From NCBI GenBank assembly GCA_964460035.1, contig CAYWPG010000001.1, forward strand, positions 124,001 to 188,000: a stretch of DNA of 64,000 nucleotides, given 5' to 3'. This stretch comes from CAYWPG01 sp964460035. Its GTDB lineage: Bacteria > Pseudomonadota > Gammaproteobacteria > Nitrococcales > AK92. The notes below the pieces were generated by a model. That model was not told the origin of the DNA. It saw nothing but the letters and a program-made list of their open reading frames with translations, and did not search any database. This document shows positions 51,385 through 58,847 of this stretch, one piece after another; the first letter of the stretch is position 1; each line of letters starts with the position of its first letter. Both the position numbers and the translations under genes were made by a program.

Positions 51385-53013
51385 TCAAATGCGGAAGCGC
51401 TGTGTCAGCCCATTGAGGGTCGTGGCCAGTTCGCTGAGCTGACTGCAGGCACGCGCAGTTTCCTCGGCGCCGCTGGCAACCGCGGCGGCAGTGCGGTGAA
51501 CCCGGTCGGCGCCCTGGCTAAGCTCGGCGGCGACAACAGTCTGCTGCTCGGTTGCCGTGGCGATACGTCCGTTCATGTCCGATATCTGGGCCACCGCCTG
51601 GCTGATCTGCCCTATCGACAGCCCGGCCTGGCGAGCTTGATCCACGCTGGCAGCCATGGCCGTACGACTGTGTTGCATCGCCTGCTCGGCTTCCACGGAG
51701 CGCGCCTGCAGCACCTCTATGGTGCTACCGATCTGCGCGATCGAGGCCTGGGTGCGTTGGGCGAGATTGCGCACCTCTCCGGCCACTACCGCAAATCCGC
51801 GTCCCTGACTGCCGGCACGCGCCGCCTCGATGGCGGCGTTCAACGCCAGCAGGTTGGTCTGCTCGGCAATTTCGCCTATCACCTCAGAGACCACGCCGAT
51901 ATTGGCGCTCTCGTCACGCAGGCTCTGCACGACGGCGGCCGCGGCCTCGATTTGGCGCGCCACCTCTTCGATCTGAGCGATGGTTGCGCCCACGGTGCTG
52001 TTGCCCTTGGCCGCCTCGGCGGCCGCTTCGCGCGCTGCCGAGGCGGCGCCGTTGGTGCTGCGCGAGACTTCCTCGAAGGAGCGCTGCATTTGCTCCATAG
52101 CCACAGCCATGTCGGCAAGCTCGGTGTTCTGCTCCTGCGTGCTCTGCGAGGCCTGTTCGGCGAGCTGGCGCACGTCGCGCACCGAGTTCTCCAGCTGGGC
52201 GGCGCTGTCGCTGATCTGCAGCACCAGATCGCGCAGCGCCTGCTGCATCCGGCTGAACTGCGCCGCGCATACACCTAACTCGTCGTCGGCGAACTGGGTG
52301 CGATCGAGCTCGGCGCCCAGCTCGCCTTCCTCGACGCGCTGCATCTGGGCCGTGAGTATGGCAAGGGGACGCCCAACCTTGCGGCCTATGGTCAATCCCA
52401 TGCCAGCGGCGAAAACCGCAATCGCGACGAAGGACAGGGCAACGCTGTACAGCACCTGTTCGATGGCCTGGGTCTGGCTGTCGCGGATCATGTGGGCTTC
52501 CGCGACGATCTGCTCCTGGATCTCGCTGAGCAGATCGACGATGCGGTTGAATGGGGCCAGCATCTCTCCAAGGATGGTGGCGCGCGCCGTTTCGATTTGC
52601 CCCTGATCGATCAGCCGGATGTAGTTCTCCTGCATGTGCCTATAGGCTTCGATCCGGCTGCGGTACTCGTTCACGAAGCTCACGACGTCCGGGCTTTGCG
52701 CGAGTTGCAGCATCCGCTGCAGCGATGCTTCGACCTCGGCGCGATTCGCCTCGATGACCTGAATGATCTTGGCGTGCTCCGCTGCGGATGTGGTCAGGCC
52801 GTAGTCCAGCGCGAAGCGGCGATAGGTGACGGTGTAGTAGCGTAGATCCGAGATGGTCGAGAGCAGGTTCACGTTCTCGTCGACCACATGCGTGAACTCG
52901 CGTTTGATCGCGCTTATTGCCGATGCGGCATAGATGCCGGCCGCGAGCATGGCCAGCAGCAAGGTAGCGAAAGTGAAGACCAAGGAACTTTTGATTGAGA
53001 ATCGTTGCAGCAT
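51385..53013 (-). CDS. Methyl-accepting chemotaxis protein
   Basis: A 542-residue chemoreceptor. Residues about 9-32 are the first membrane helix, then a helical periplasmic ligand domain (about 35-190), the second helix (about 190-212), a HAMP region with RPLAILTAQMQRVEEGELGA, and a cytoplasmic signalling domain whose conserved tip reads EQTNLLALNAAIEAARAG. It links an external signal to the CheA/CheW flagellar pathway. No che genes are nearby. The start at 53013 is chosen; the upstream frame from 53100 does not look like a receptor N-terminus. Confidence 0.9.
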   Translation of the reverse strand: MLQRFSIKSSLVFTFATLLLAMLAAGIYAASAISAIKREFTHVVDENVNLLSTISDLRYYTVTYRRFALDYGLTTSAAEHAKIIQVIEANRAEVEASLQRMLQLAQSPDVVSFVNEYRSRIEAYRHMQENYIRLIDQGQIETARATILGEMLAPFNRIVDLLSEIQEQIVAEAHMIRDSQTQAIEQVLYSVALSFVAIAVFAAGMGLTIGRKVGRPLAILTAQMQRVEEGELGAELDRTQFADDELGVCAAQFSRMQQALRDLVLQISDSAAQLENSVRDVRQLAEQASQSTQEQNTELADMAVAMEQMQRSFEEVSRSTNGAASAAREAAAEAAKGNSTVGATIAQIEEVARQIEAAAAVVQSLRDESANIGVVSEVIGEIAEQTNLLALNAAIEAARAGSQGRGFAVVAGEVRNLAQRTQASIAQIGSTIEVLQARSVEAEQAMQHSRTAMAASVDQARQAGLSIGQISQAVAQISDMNGRIATATEQQTVVAAELSQGADRVHRTAAAVASGAEETARACSQLSELATTLNGLTQRFRI

Positions 53014-53319
53014 CGTGATGGCCTTAACGCTTGTCGGTGTTCTGACTGTCGCCAAAAGGCATCGCTGCCCAGTGTGAAGCTCTTCGGCATATCGGTCCAA
53101 TCGATCAGTCTTATGAAGCTGATAGGTAAAGGCTAACGCCGTCCGCTCCGGCCGCTGCGCGAGGGCGTACGCGTTGCGGGCGACCGTTATGGAGGAGGAT
53201 TTCTGAGGGGGGGAGGACTGCTACACCGCCGGATCGCGCGTTGCGCGAGTATGAACGGAAGAGAACAGGAGAGGCGTACCGTCTGCCCGGCGGTGGGCAG
53301 ACGGTAACGGCTGCAGGAG
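53014..53319. other. Intergenic region between chemoreceptor and hydratase genes
   Basis: 306 bp. It contains the hydratase terminator hairpin (53277-53306) and the chemoreceptor promoter region, and no gene I can support. Confidence 0.45.
53277..53306 (-). terminator. Hairpin after the enoyl-CoA hydratase gene
   Basis: TACCGTCTGCCC/GGGCAGACGGTA, a perfect 12-bp stem with a 6-nt loop, starts 13 bp after the hydratase stop (minus strand). It closes the TetR-acyl-CoA synthetase-SDR-hydratase operon. No U-tract follows. Confidence 0.55.
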
Positions 53320-54093
53320 CTAGCGGCCTTTCCAGACCGGCTTGCGCTTCTCTGCGAAGGCTTTCAGCCCTTCTTTACGATCCTCGGAGTCCAGTGCCAC
53401 ACGAGCGAACGTCATCTGTTCGCGCCAGGCCTGCTCCTCGGTCCAGTCGGCCGAGTGGCGAATGATTTGCTTGGTGGCCGCCAGCGCTGTCGGACCGTTG
53501 GCCAGCAGCGACTCGGCGAACTCTATGGCCTTGTCCAGAGCTGTGCCAGTTTCGACGACGCGATTGATCACCCCAAAACGGTGGAAGTATGCAGCCTCCT
53601 TGAGCTCGCCGGTCAGCGCCAGCTCCATTACCAGGTGATAGGGCATGCGCTTGGGCAGGCGGAACAGGCCGCCGCCGATCGCTACCACGTTGTGCCTAAC
53701 CTCGGGCAAGCCGAACTTGGCGCTCTCTGCGGCAATAATGATGTCGCAGGCCAGACATAGTTCGAAGCCGCCGCCCACGGCATAGCCTTCCACTGCCGCG
53801 ATCAAAGGCTTGCGCGGTGGTTTGGCGAACAGTCCGAATCCTCCGCGGGGCGGGCGCTGGCGCGGTTTGCCGGATGCGGCTTCCTTGAGGTCCTGTCCGG
53901 CGCAGAATGTGCCGCCGGCACCGGTGATCACGCCCATGAACAGGCTGTCGTCCTCTTCCAGCAAGTCCATGGCAGCGTTCATTTGCATCGCCGCGGTGCT
54001 GTTGAAGGCGTTGCGCGCTTGCGGGCGATTGATGGTCACCACCAGGATGGGGCCGCGCCGTTCGGTAAGAATCGCTTGTTCTTCTGCGCTCAT
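53320..54093 (-). CDS. Enoyl-CoA hydratase/isomerase
   Basis: A 257-residue crotonase-fold enzyme: oxyanion-hole segments AGGTFCAGQDLKEAASG and VEGYAVGGGFELCLACDIII, then GLPEVRHNVVAIGGGLFRLP. It adds water to enoyl-CoA or isomerises double bonds in a beta-oxidation-type route. The catalytic glutamate pair is not fully clear: the second site reads GLPEVRHN rather than the textbook form, so an isomerase or other crotonase activity is possible. It is the last gene of the minus-strand TetR operon, 26 bp after the SDR gene. Confidence 0.88.
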   Translation of the reverse strand: MSAEEQAILTERRGPILVVTINRPQARNAFNSTAAMQMNAAMDLLEEDDSLFMGVITGAGGTFCAGQDLKEAASGKPRQRPPRGGFGLFAKPPRKPLIAAVEGYAVGGGFELCLACDIIIAAESAKFGLPEVRHNVVAIGGGLFRLPKRMPYHLVMELALTGELKEAAYFHRFGVINRVVETGTALDKAIEFAESLLANGPTALAATKQIIRHSADWTEEQAWREQMTFARVALDSEDRKEGLKAFAEKRKPVWKGR

Positions 54094-54119
54094 GGAATGT
54101 GCTCCCTCAGTGCCCGATC

Positions 54120-54911
54120 TCAAACCGCGAAGGAGAAGCCGCCGTTGACCGGGTAGGTCTGGCCGGTGACCCAGCTGCTGGCATCCGAGGCCAGGAACAG
54201 AACCATATTGGCCACATCGTCCGGGCGGCCGGGGCGCCGGATTACGTATTTCTGCATCATTTTCTTGAACCGCTCGGGGTTGGCGCGCAAGCGCGCTTCT
54301 ATGGGCGGTGTGAGGGTGGCGGCAATGGCCACGCAGTTGGCGCGGATCTGATAGCGGCCCAGCGAGCGCGCGATGCCGCGCATGAAGCCGGCGGCCCCGG
54401 CTTTGGCGCCGGAGTAGATCTCCAGTCCGCTTTCGCCCACGCGGCCGGCATCGGAGATTACGGTGATGATGCTGCCGGACTGCCGCTCGATCATGTCCGG
54501 AATGCAGGCGCTGGTGGTGTTGAGCACGCCGTAGAAGTTGACCCCTATGTAACTGTTCCAGGCTTCCGGGCCGGTTTCCCAGAACGGCTTGCGGGCATCG
54601 GGACTGGGCGTGGCGCCGGCGTTGCCGGCATTGTTGACCAGCACGTCGATGGGCCCGAACGCTTTCTTGCCCTTGGCCACGACTTCTTTCATCGCCTCGA
54701 AGTCCGTGACGTCGGCCTGAGCGGCGATGGCGCGGCCGCCAGCGGCCACGATTTCTTCTACCACCGCTTCGGCGCGGTCCGCGAAGTAGTCGTTGACGAT
54801 GACGCCGGCCGCACCGTGCTGCGCGAAGTGCAGGGCGATTTGCCGGCCCACGCCTTGTCCGGCGCCGGTAATCAGCGCCACTTTGCCCTGCATGCTCATG
54901 AGGTCGCTCAT
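54120..54911 (-). CDS. Short-chain dehydrogenase/reductase
   Basis: A 263-residue SDR. The cofactor loop is TGAGQGVG, with NNAGNAG later; the catalytic pair is Y and K in EIYSGAKAGAAGFM, with a serine near TVISDAGRVG. The C-terminal part VTGQTYPVNGGFSF is typical of the classical family. It probably oxidises a hydroxyacyl-CoA or related alcohol in the pathway encoded here. It overlaps the end of the acyl-CoA synthetase gene by four bases. Confidence 0.87.
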   Translation of the reverse strand: MSDLMSMQGKVALITGAGQGVGRQIALHFAQHGAAGVIVNDYFADRAEAVVEEIVAAGGRAIAAQADVTDFEAMKEVVAKGKKAFGPIDVLVNNAGNAGATPSPDARKPFWETGPEAWNSYIGVNFYGVLNTTSACIPDMIERQSGSIITVISDAGRVGESGLEIYSGAKAGAAGFMRGIARSLGRYQIRANCVAIAATLTPPIEARLRANPERFKKMMQKYVIRRPGRPDDVANMVLFLASDASSWVTGQTYPVNGGFSFAV

Positions 54912-56461
54912 ACGTTTCTCTCCTTATTCTTCCAGTAGGGGGCGCGCAGCTCTCGCTTGAGAACCTTGCCCATTGTGTTGCGCGGCAGTTCGCTGACGAA
55001 TTCGATGCTCCGCGGGCGCTTGTAGGACGCCAGGTGATCGGCGGCGAATTGCAGCAGCTCCCGCTCGGTGACTTCGTGGCCGGGCTTGAGCTCGCAGAAG
55101 GCTTTGACCTCTTCGCCGAATTCGTCGTTGGGAATGCCGATGACAGCGATGTCCTGCACCGCCGGATGGCGCAGCAGAACGGTTTCGATCTCGGCCGGGT
55201 AGATGTTCACGCCGCCGGAGATGATCAGGTCCTTGCTGCGGTCGGTGATGAACAGGTAGCCGTCCTCGTCCAGGTACCCGACGTCGCCGACCCGGAAAAA
55301 GCCCTCGGCGTCCACTGTGTCCGAATCGAGTTCGCCTGCGTTGAGATAGCTGGCTATGGTGTAGGGGGTGCGTACCCAGATCTCGCCTACCTCCCCGGCC
55401 GGCAGTTCGTTGCCCTCGCTATCGCGGATGCTGATGCGCACGCCCTTGAAGGGCTTGCCGCTGGAGCCCGGCTTGAGCCGCTGCATATGCGGCGGCAGCG
55501 ACGTGACCATGCCGGTTTCGGTGGAACCGTAGCCCTCGCGCAGGCACTCGCCAAAAAAATCCATGATCCACACCTTCAACGGCCAGGGCACCGGTGCGGC
55601 GCCCACGGTGAGCGTGCGGATCGACGAAACGTCGTAACGCGACAGCACTTCCGGCGGCAGGGCGGCGATGCGCTTGTACATGGTGGGTACGCCGTTCCAG
55701 GTGGTGACGCGGTAGCGCTCGATCAGCCGCAATACCTCCTCGGGATCGAAGCGTTGCATGAACACCATGGTGCTGCCCGTGCTCACGGCGCGGCGCACGA
55801 TGGCTGGCCCGGCCGCGTGATGCATGGGCATGGTGACCAGCACCACTTCCCCTTCTCCGGGGGCGGCTGTCGCCTGTTCCGTGCGCGTGCCTTCCAGGTA
55901 GTCTTTGAGATCCTCCGCCGCCTTGGGGTTGACTTGTCCGGTGACCACACCTTTGGGAAAGCCCGTGGTGCCCGAAGTGAAGATGATCAGTTTCGGGTCG
56001 GTACGGGAGTAACGCGGCTTGGCGGGAGCTCGCAGCAGTTCTGCGAGCGGCGTAAAACCGGCGCTGTCCGCGACCACCGACGCGCACAGTTTCAGAGCCA
56101 TGCCCTCGAAGGCGCCGCTCAGCGCTGCCGGTTCGGTGTCGTCGCAGACGAACGCGGTCGCTTCCGCGCTGCGGAGGATGTAATTGATCTCGGGTGGCGT
56201 GAGGCGCCAGTTCAGTCCGACCATGGCGCAGTCGATCTTGGCCAGCGCGCTGTACAGCACCGCCCACTCCCAGCGATTGTGCAGCCGTACGGCCACCACA
56301 TCCTGGGATCCGATGCCGCGCTCGACCAGTGCCTGTGCCAGGCTGTCGGCCAGGCTGTTCCACTGCCGCCAGGTGAGCTGCCGGTCGCCATCGATGATGG
56401 CGATCGCGTCGGGGGTGCGTTGAGCCCAGTCTTCCAAGCGGTTCTTTATCGGTGTGTTCAC
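54908..56461 (-). CDS. AMP-forming acyl-CoA synthetase
   Basis: A 517-residue adenylate-forming ligase that activates a carboxylic acid with ATP and CoA. The P-loop-like motif is IIFTSGTTGFPKGVV. The core continues with GYGSTETGM, the hinge aspartate region VGDVGYLDEDGYLFITDRSK, and the catalytic lysine near the end (PRNTMGKVLKREL). The start is the GTG at 56461, preceded by AAGGAG and overlapping the tetR stop (GTGA). It is the entry enzyme for the substrate of this cluster; the acyl group is unknown. Confidence 0.9.
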   Translation of the reverse strand: MNTPIKNRLEDWAQRTPDAIAIIDGDRQLTWRQWNSLADSLAQALVERGIGSQDVVAVRLHNRWEWAVLYSALAKIDCAMVGLNWRLTPPEINYILRSAEATAFVCDDTEPAALSGAFEGMALKLCASVVADSAGFTPLAELLRAPAKPRYSRTDPKLIIFTSGTTGFPKGVVTGQVNPKAAEDLKDYLEGTRTEQATAAPGEGEVVLVTMPMHHAAGPAIVRRAVSTGSTMVFMQRFDPEEVLRLIERYRVTTWNGVPTMYKRIAALPPEVLSRYDVSSIRTLTVGAAPVPWPLKVWIMDFFGECLREGYGSTETGMVTSLPPHMQRLKPGSSGKPFKGVRISIRDSEGNELPAGEVGEIWVRTPYTIASYLNAGELDSDTVDAEGFFRVGDVGYLDEDGYLFITDRSKDLIISGGVNIYPAEIETVLLRHPAVQDIAVIGIPNDEFGEEVKAFCELKPGHEVTERELLQFAADHLASYKRPRSIEFVSELPRNTMGKVLKRELRAPYWKNKERNV

Positions 56462-57072
56462 GCTTTCAGGCTCCTTAGCAATGAGTCGACGAATTCCTCG
56501 CGGATGCGGTCTAGATCCAGCGAGTCGTCGATCAGCCACTGCGCCAGCACGCCGCGCAAGCCGGCGAGTACCAGTACCGCTTGAGCGTGCGGCTCCACGT
56601 CGGCCCGAATTTCGCCATTGGCGATGCCGTCGCGGATGTGTTTCTCGATCCCCTTGACGCTGGTTTCGTTGGCCTCCCGCAATGCGGGCGCCAGAGCAGG
56701 AGAGTTGACCGCTTCAGTGAGAATCAGATGCAGCGCGCGTACGGTTGCCGAGTCGTTCTTGACTTCGGTGAGGTAAAGCTTGACCAGCTCGATCAGCTTG
56801 GGCAGCCCGGACAGCTCCGCCGAGCTGCGGCGCAGCACATGGCCGAAACGGCCGGTGATCTGGCGCACGATCGCGATCAGCAGGTCGTCCTTCTTACCGA
56901 AGTGATGGCTCGCTATGCCTCGGCTGTAGCCGGCTTCCTCCCCCGCGGCGGCCAGCGTGAGTCCGGCGAGCCCGCGCCTGGCGATGATATTGATGGCCGC
57001 GTTGATAATGCGGCGCTCGGCGGTGAGCTTTCGCTGCTCCTGCGTGCGGCGAGGTCTGGGAGCTGCAGTCAC
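56458..57072 (-). CDS. TetR-family repressor of the catabolic cluster
   Basis: A 204-residue TetR regulator. The helix-turn-helix is at residues 23-67 (INAAINIIARRGLAGLTLAA, AGEEAGYSRGIASHHFGKKD). The larger C-terminal domain is the ligand pocket. It is the first gene of the minus-strand operon and is divergent from the DUF35/thiolase-like pair; a palindrome (57085-57112) lies between the two. It is likely to be derepressed by an acyl-CoA or the substrate itself. Confidence 0.88.
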   Translation of the reverse strand: MTAAPRPRRTQEQRKLTAERRIINAAINIIARRGLAGLTLAAAGEEAGYSRGIASHHFGKKDDLLIAIVRQITGRFGHVLRRSSAELSGLPKLIELVKLYLTEVKNDSATVRALHLILTEAVNSPALAPALREANETSVKGIEKHIRDGIANGEIRADVEPHAQAVLVLAGLRGVLAQWLIDDSLDLDRIREEFVDSLLRSLKA

Positions 57073-57084
57073 AGGAAATCCTTA

Positions 57085-57112
57085 ATTACTTGCTTGTTGA
57101 CCAACAAGTAAT
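57085..57112. promoter_or_regulatory. Palindromic operator for the TetR regulator
   Basis: The core is CTTGTTG-AC-CAACAAG (57093-57108), a perfect 7-bp inverted repeat with a 2-bp centre. The outer bases give ATTACTTG (57085-57092) against CAAGTAAT (57105-57112). The site starts 13 bp before the tetR start and about 60 bp before the DUF35 gene, as expected for a repressor covering both divergent promoters. Confidence 0.75.
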
Positions 57113-57170
57113 GTAGCTCGATAATCCAGCCTTGTCACCACTACCAACCGACGGGGAGCGATTATCAGTC

Positions 57171-57611
57171 ATGCCAGCAGCTAGACTCCTCAAGCCGCAT
57201 CTGTATAAGCCGGCGGACGGGACCCCGGCAGCCGGCGCTCGCTGCACGCTCAGCGGCGGGCGTTGCACTTGCGGGTACGTCTTCTTTCCCATGCAAACCT
57301 ACGGTTGCGAGCAGTGCGGGCGCACCGGCGAGGCGTTGCAACCGGCGGACATCGCCGGCAGTGGCACGCTGCTGGCTTCGGCTGTAGTACACACCCATCC
57401 GGGCGAGCGCGAAGCGCCGTTCATTGTCGGCACCATCCAGCTGAACGATGGACCGGTAGTGCGTACTTTGATCGACTACAGCGTCGAGGCCGCGCCGCTC
57501 AAACCGGGTCAGGCGGTGGAAGCGGTGCTGAGTCCGGTCGGCGAGAGTGCGGAAGGCGAGCCATTGCTCGATCTGCGGTTCGTTCCCGTTGGCGATGCGC
57601 GTCAGGAGTAG
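57171..57611 (+). CDS. DUF35 / OB-fold protein with zinc ribbon
   Basis: A 146-residue protein. The N-terminal zinc ribbon has C32-T-C34 and C46-EQ-C49, and the C-terminal part forms the OB-fold of the DUF35 family (TLLASAVVHTHPGEREAPFI, FIVGTIQLNDGP). DUF35 proteins act as partners of thiolases and, in steroid pathways, as essential subunits of Ltp2-type aldolases. It stands immediately upstream of the thiolase-like gene, with a 6-bp gap. The start at 57171 is chosen over a TTG at 57132. Confidence 0.88.
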   Translation: MPAARLLKPHLYKPADGTPAAGARCTLSGGRCTCGYVFFPMQTYGCEQCGRTGEALQPADIAGSGTLLASAVVHTHPGEREAPFIVGTIQLNDGPVVRTLIDYSVEAAPLKPGQAVEAVLSPVGESAEGEPLLDLRFVPVGDARQE

Positions 57612-57617
57612 TTCGTT

Positions 57618-58763
57618 ATGACAGTAACGCTGAGCGATCTGCGGCCGGTCTATGTGGTCGGTATCGGAATGCATCGCTACCAGTACCTCAGTGAAACGCC
57701 CTATGTCGCGCTAGGGCTGACAGCGGTGCGCGAAGCGCTGGCGGACGCTGGCCTGGAGTGGCCCAGCGTACAGTCGGCTTACTTTGCCAAGGCGTTGCTG
57801 CCCATGGCGCCGGGCCGTCCGATGCTGCGTCACCTGGGCTCACACGGTCTGCCTATAACGCACGTGGAAAACGCCTCGGCCTCGGGTTCCGCGGCGTTTC
57901 GCATGGCCTGCATGGAGGTTGCCGCCGGCTTGAGCGATGTTTCCCTGGCGGTGGGCGTGGATAAGCCGGCCAAGGTAGGCCGGGCCGAAGCGCTGGCGGG
58001 AATACCGGCGCTGGCTGCCGATGCCATCGTGCCGTTTACACACTACGCGTTGCTGGCCGACGAGTACGCGCACCGGGCCGGGGTGGACGGTACCGATATT
58101 GCTCGCGTGGCCCTGAAGAACCATAACAACGCAGCGAAGAACCCCTATGCGCAGCGGCAGAAAGAGCGCACGCTGGAAGAGATCGTCAACGCGCGTCCAA
58201 TCTCGGGCTGTCTGACCGCTTTGCAATGTACGCCTGTGGGCGAGGGAGGGGCTGCCGTGATCGTGGCCTCCGAGCAAGGGATCAAGGCGCTGGGCCTGGA
58301 CGCCTCGCGCGCGATCCGCGTGACCGCTTCGGTGGGCCGCAGTCAGAGCGTTTATCCCAACGCCGCCAGTTTCGACGCCAATCTGACGCGGGAGACCACC
58401 CAGCTGGCCCTGGAGCAGGCTGGGCTTACGCCCGCGGCGCTGGATTTGGTGGAGCTGCACGATGCCTTCAGCATAGAGGAACTGGAGTACGTGGAGGCCA
58501 TGGGGTTGTGCGAAGAGTCGCGCGCCATCCATGAACTAAAGGACGGTGCCTTCGATATAGGAGGGCGGTGCGCGGTGAATGCTTCTGGCGGTCTGATCGG
58601 CATGGGGCACCCCATAGGGCCGACGGGCATAGGCCAGATCGCCGAGATCACCCGCCAGTTGCGGCACGAGGCGGGCGATCGCCAGCACCCCGGCGCACGC
58701 AAGGGACTGGCGCATATGGTGGGCGTAGGGGCGGTTTGCTTCGTGCACATCCTGGAGCGCTAA
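57618..58763 (+). CDS. Thiolase-like protein lacking both catalytic cysteines
   Basis: A 381-residue thiolase-fold protein, closest to the SCP-x/Ltp group. In thiolases the nucleophilic cysteine sits in a VENxCASGS-type motif; here that motif reads VENASASGSAA with serine 87. The second cysteine of the HDCF-type motif is alanine 283 (HDAFSIEE), with H281 kept. H331 in GMGHPIGPTG is also kept. The loss of both cysteines but not the histidines points to a non-thiolase activity, such as the retro-aldol cleavage shown for Ltp2-DUF35 complexes. Its DUF35 partner is the gene just before it. The alternative is an inactive or acyltransferase-like protein. Confidence 0.88.
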   Translation: MTVTLSDLRPVYVVGIGMHRYQYLSETPYVALGLTAVREALADAGLEWPSVQSAYFAKALLPMAPGRPMLRHLGSHGLPITHVENASASGSAAFRMACMEVAAGLSDVSLAVGVDKPAKVGRAEALAGIPALAADAIVPFTHYALLADEYAHRAGVDGTDIARVALKNHNNAAKNPYAQRQKERTLEEIVNARPISGCLTALQCTPVGEGGAAVIVASEQGIKALGLDASRAIRVTASVGRSQSVYPNAASFDANLTRETTQLALEQAGLTPAALDLVELHDAFSIEELEYVEAMGLCEESRAIHELKDGAFDIGGRCAVNASGGLIGMGHPIGPTGIGQIAEITRQLRHEAGDRQHPGARKGLAHMVGVGAVCFVHILER

Positions 58764-58772
58764 CAAAGCGCT

Positions 58773-58816
58773 CGCGGAACGGCGCCCGTCGTTTGCCGGC
58801 GGGGCGCCGTTCCGCG
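58773..58816. terminator. Bidirectional hairpin between thiolase-like and SulP genes
   Basis: CGCGGAACGGCGCCC (58773-58787) and GGGCGCCGTTCCGCG (58802-58816) are perfect reverse complements, a 15-bp stem with a 14-nt loop, between convergent genes. No U-tract. Confidence 0.55.
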
Positions 58817-58847
58817 GCGAACGTCCGCCACAGTACCTACAGCGAAG

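Noticed and set aside
55034..56584. 516-codon plus-strand open frame across the acyl-CoA synthetase gene
   Set aside because: The opposite strand encodes a complete adenylate-forming enzyme with all motifs; the plus frame has histidine/glutamine/glycine-rich composition without any domain.
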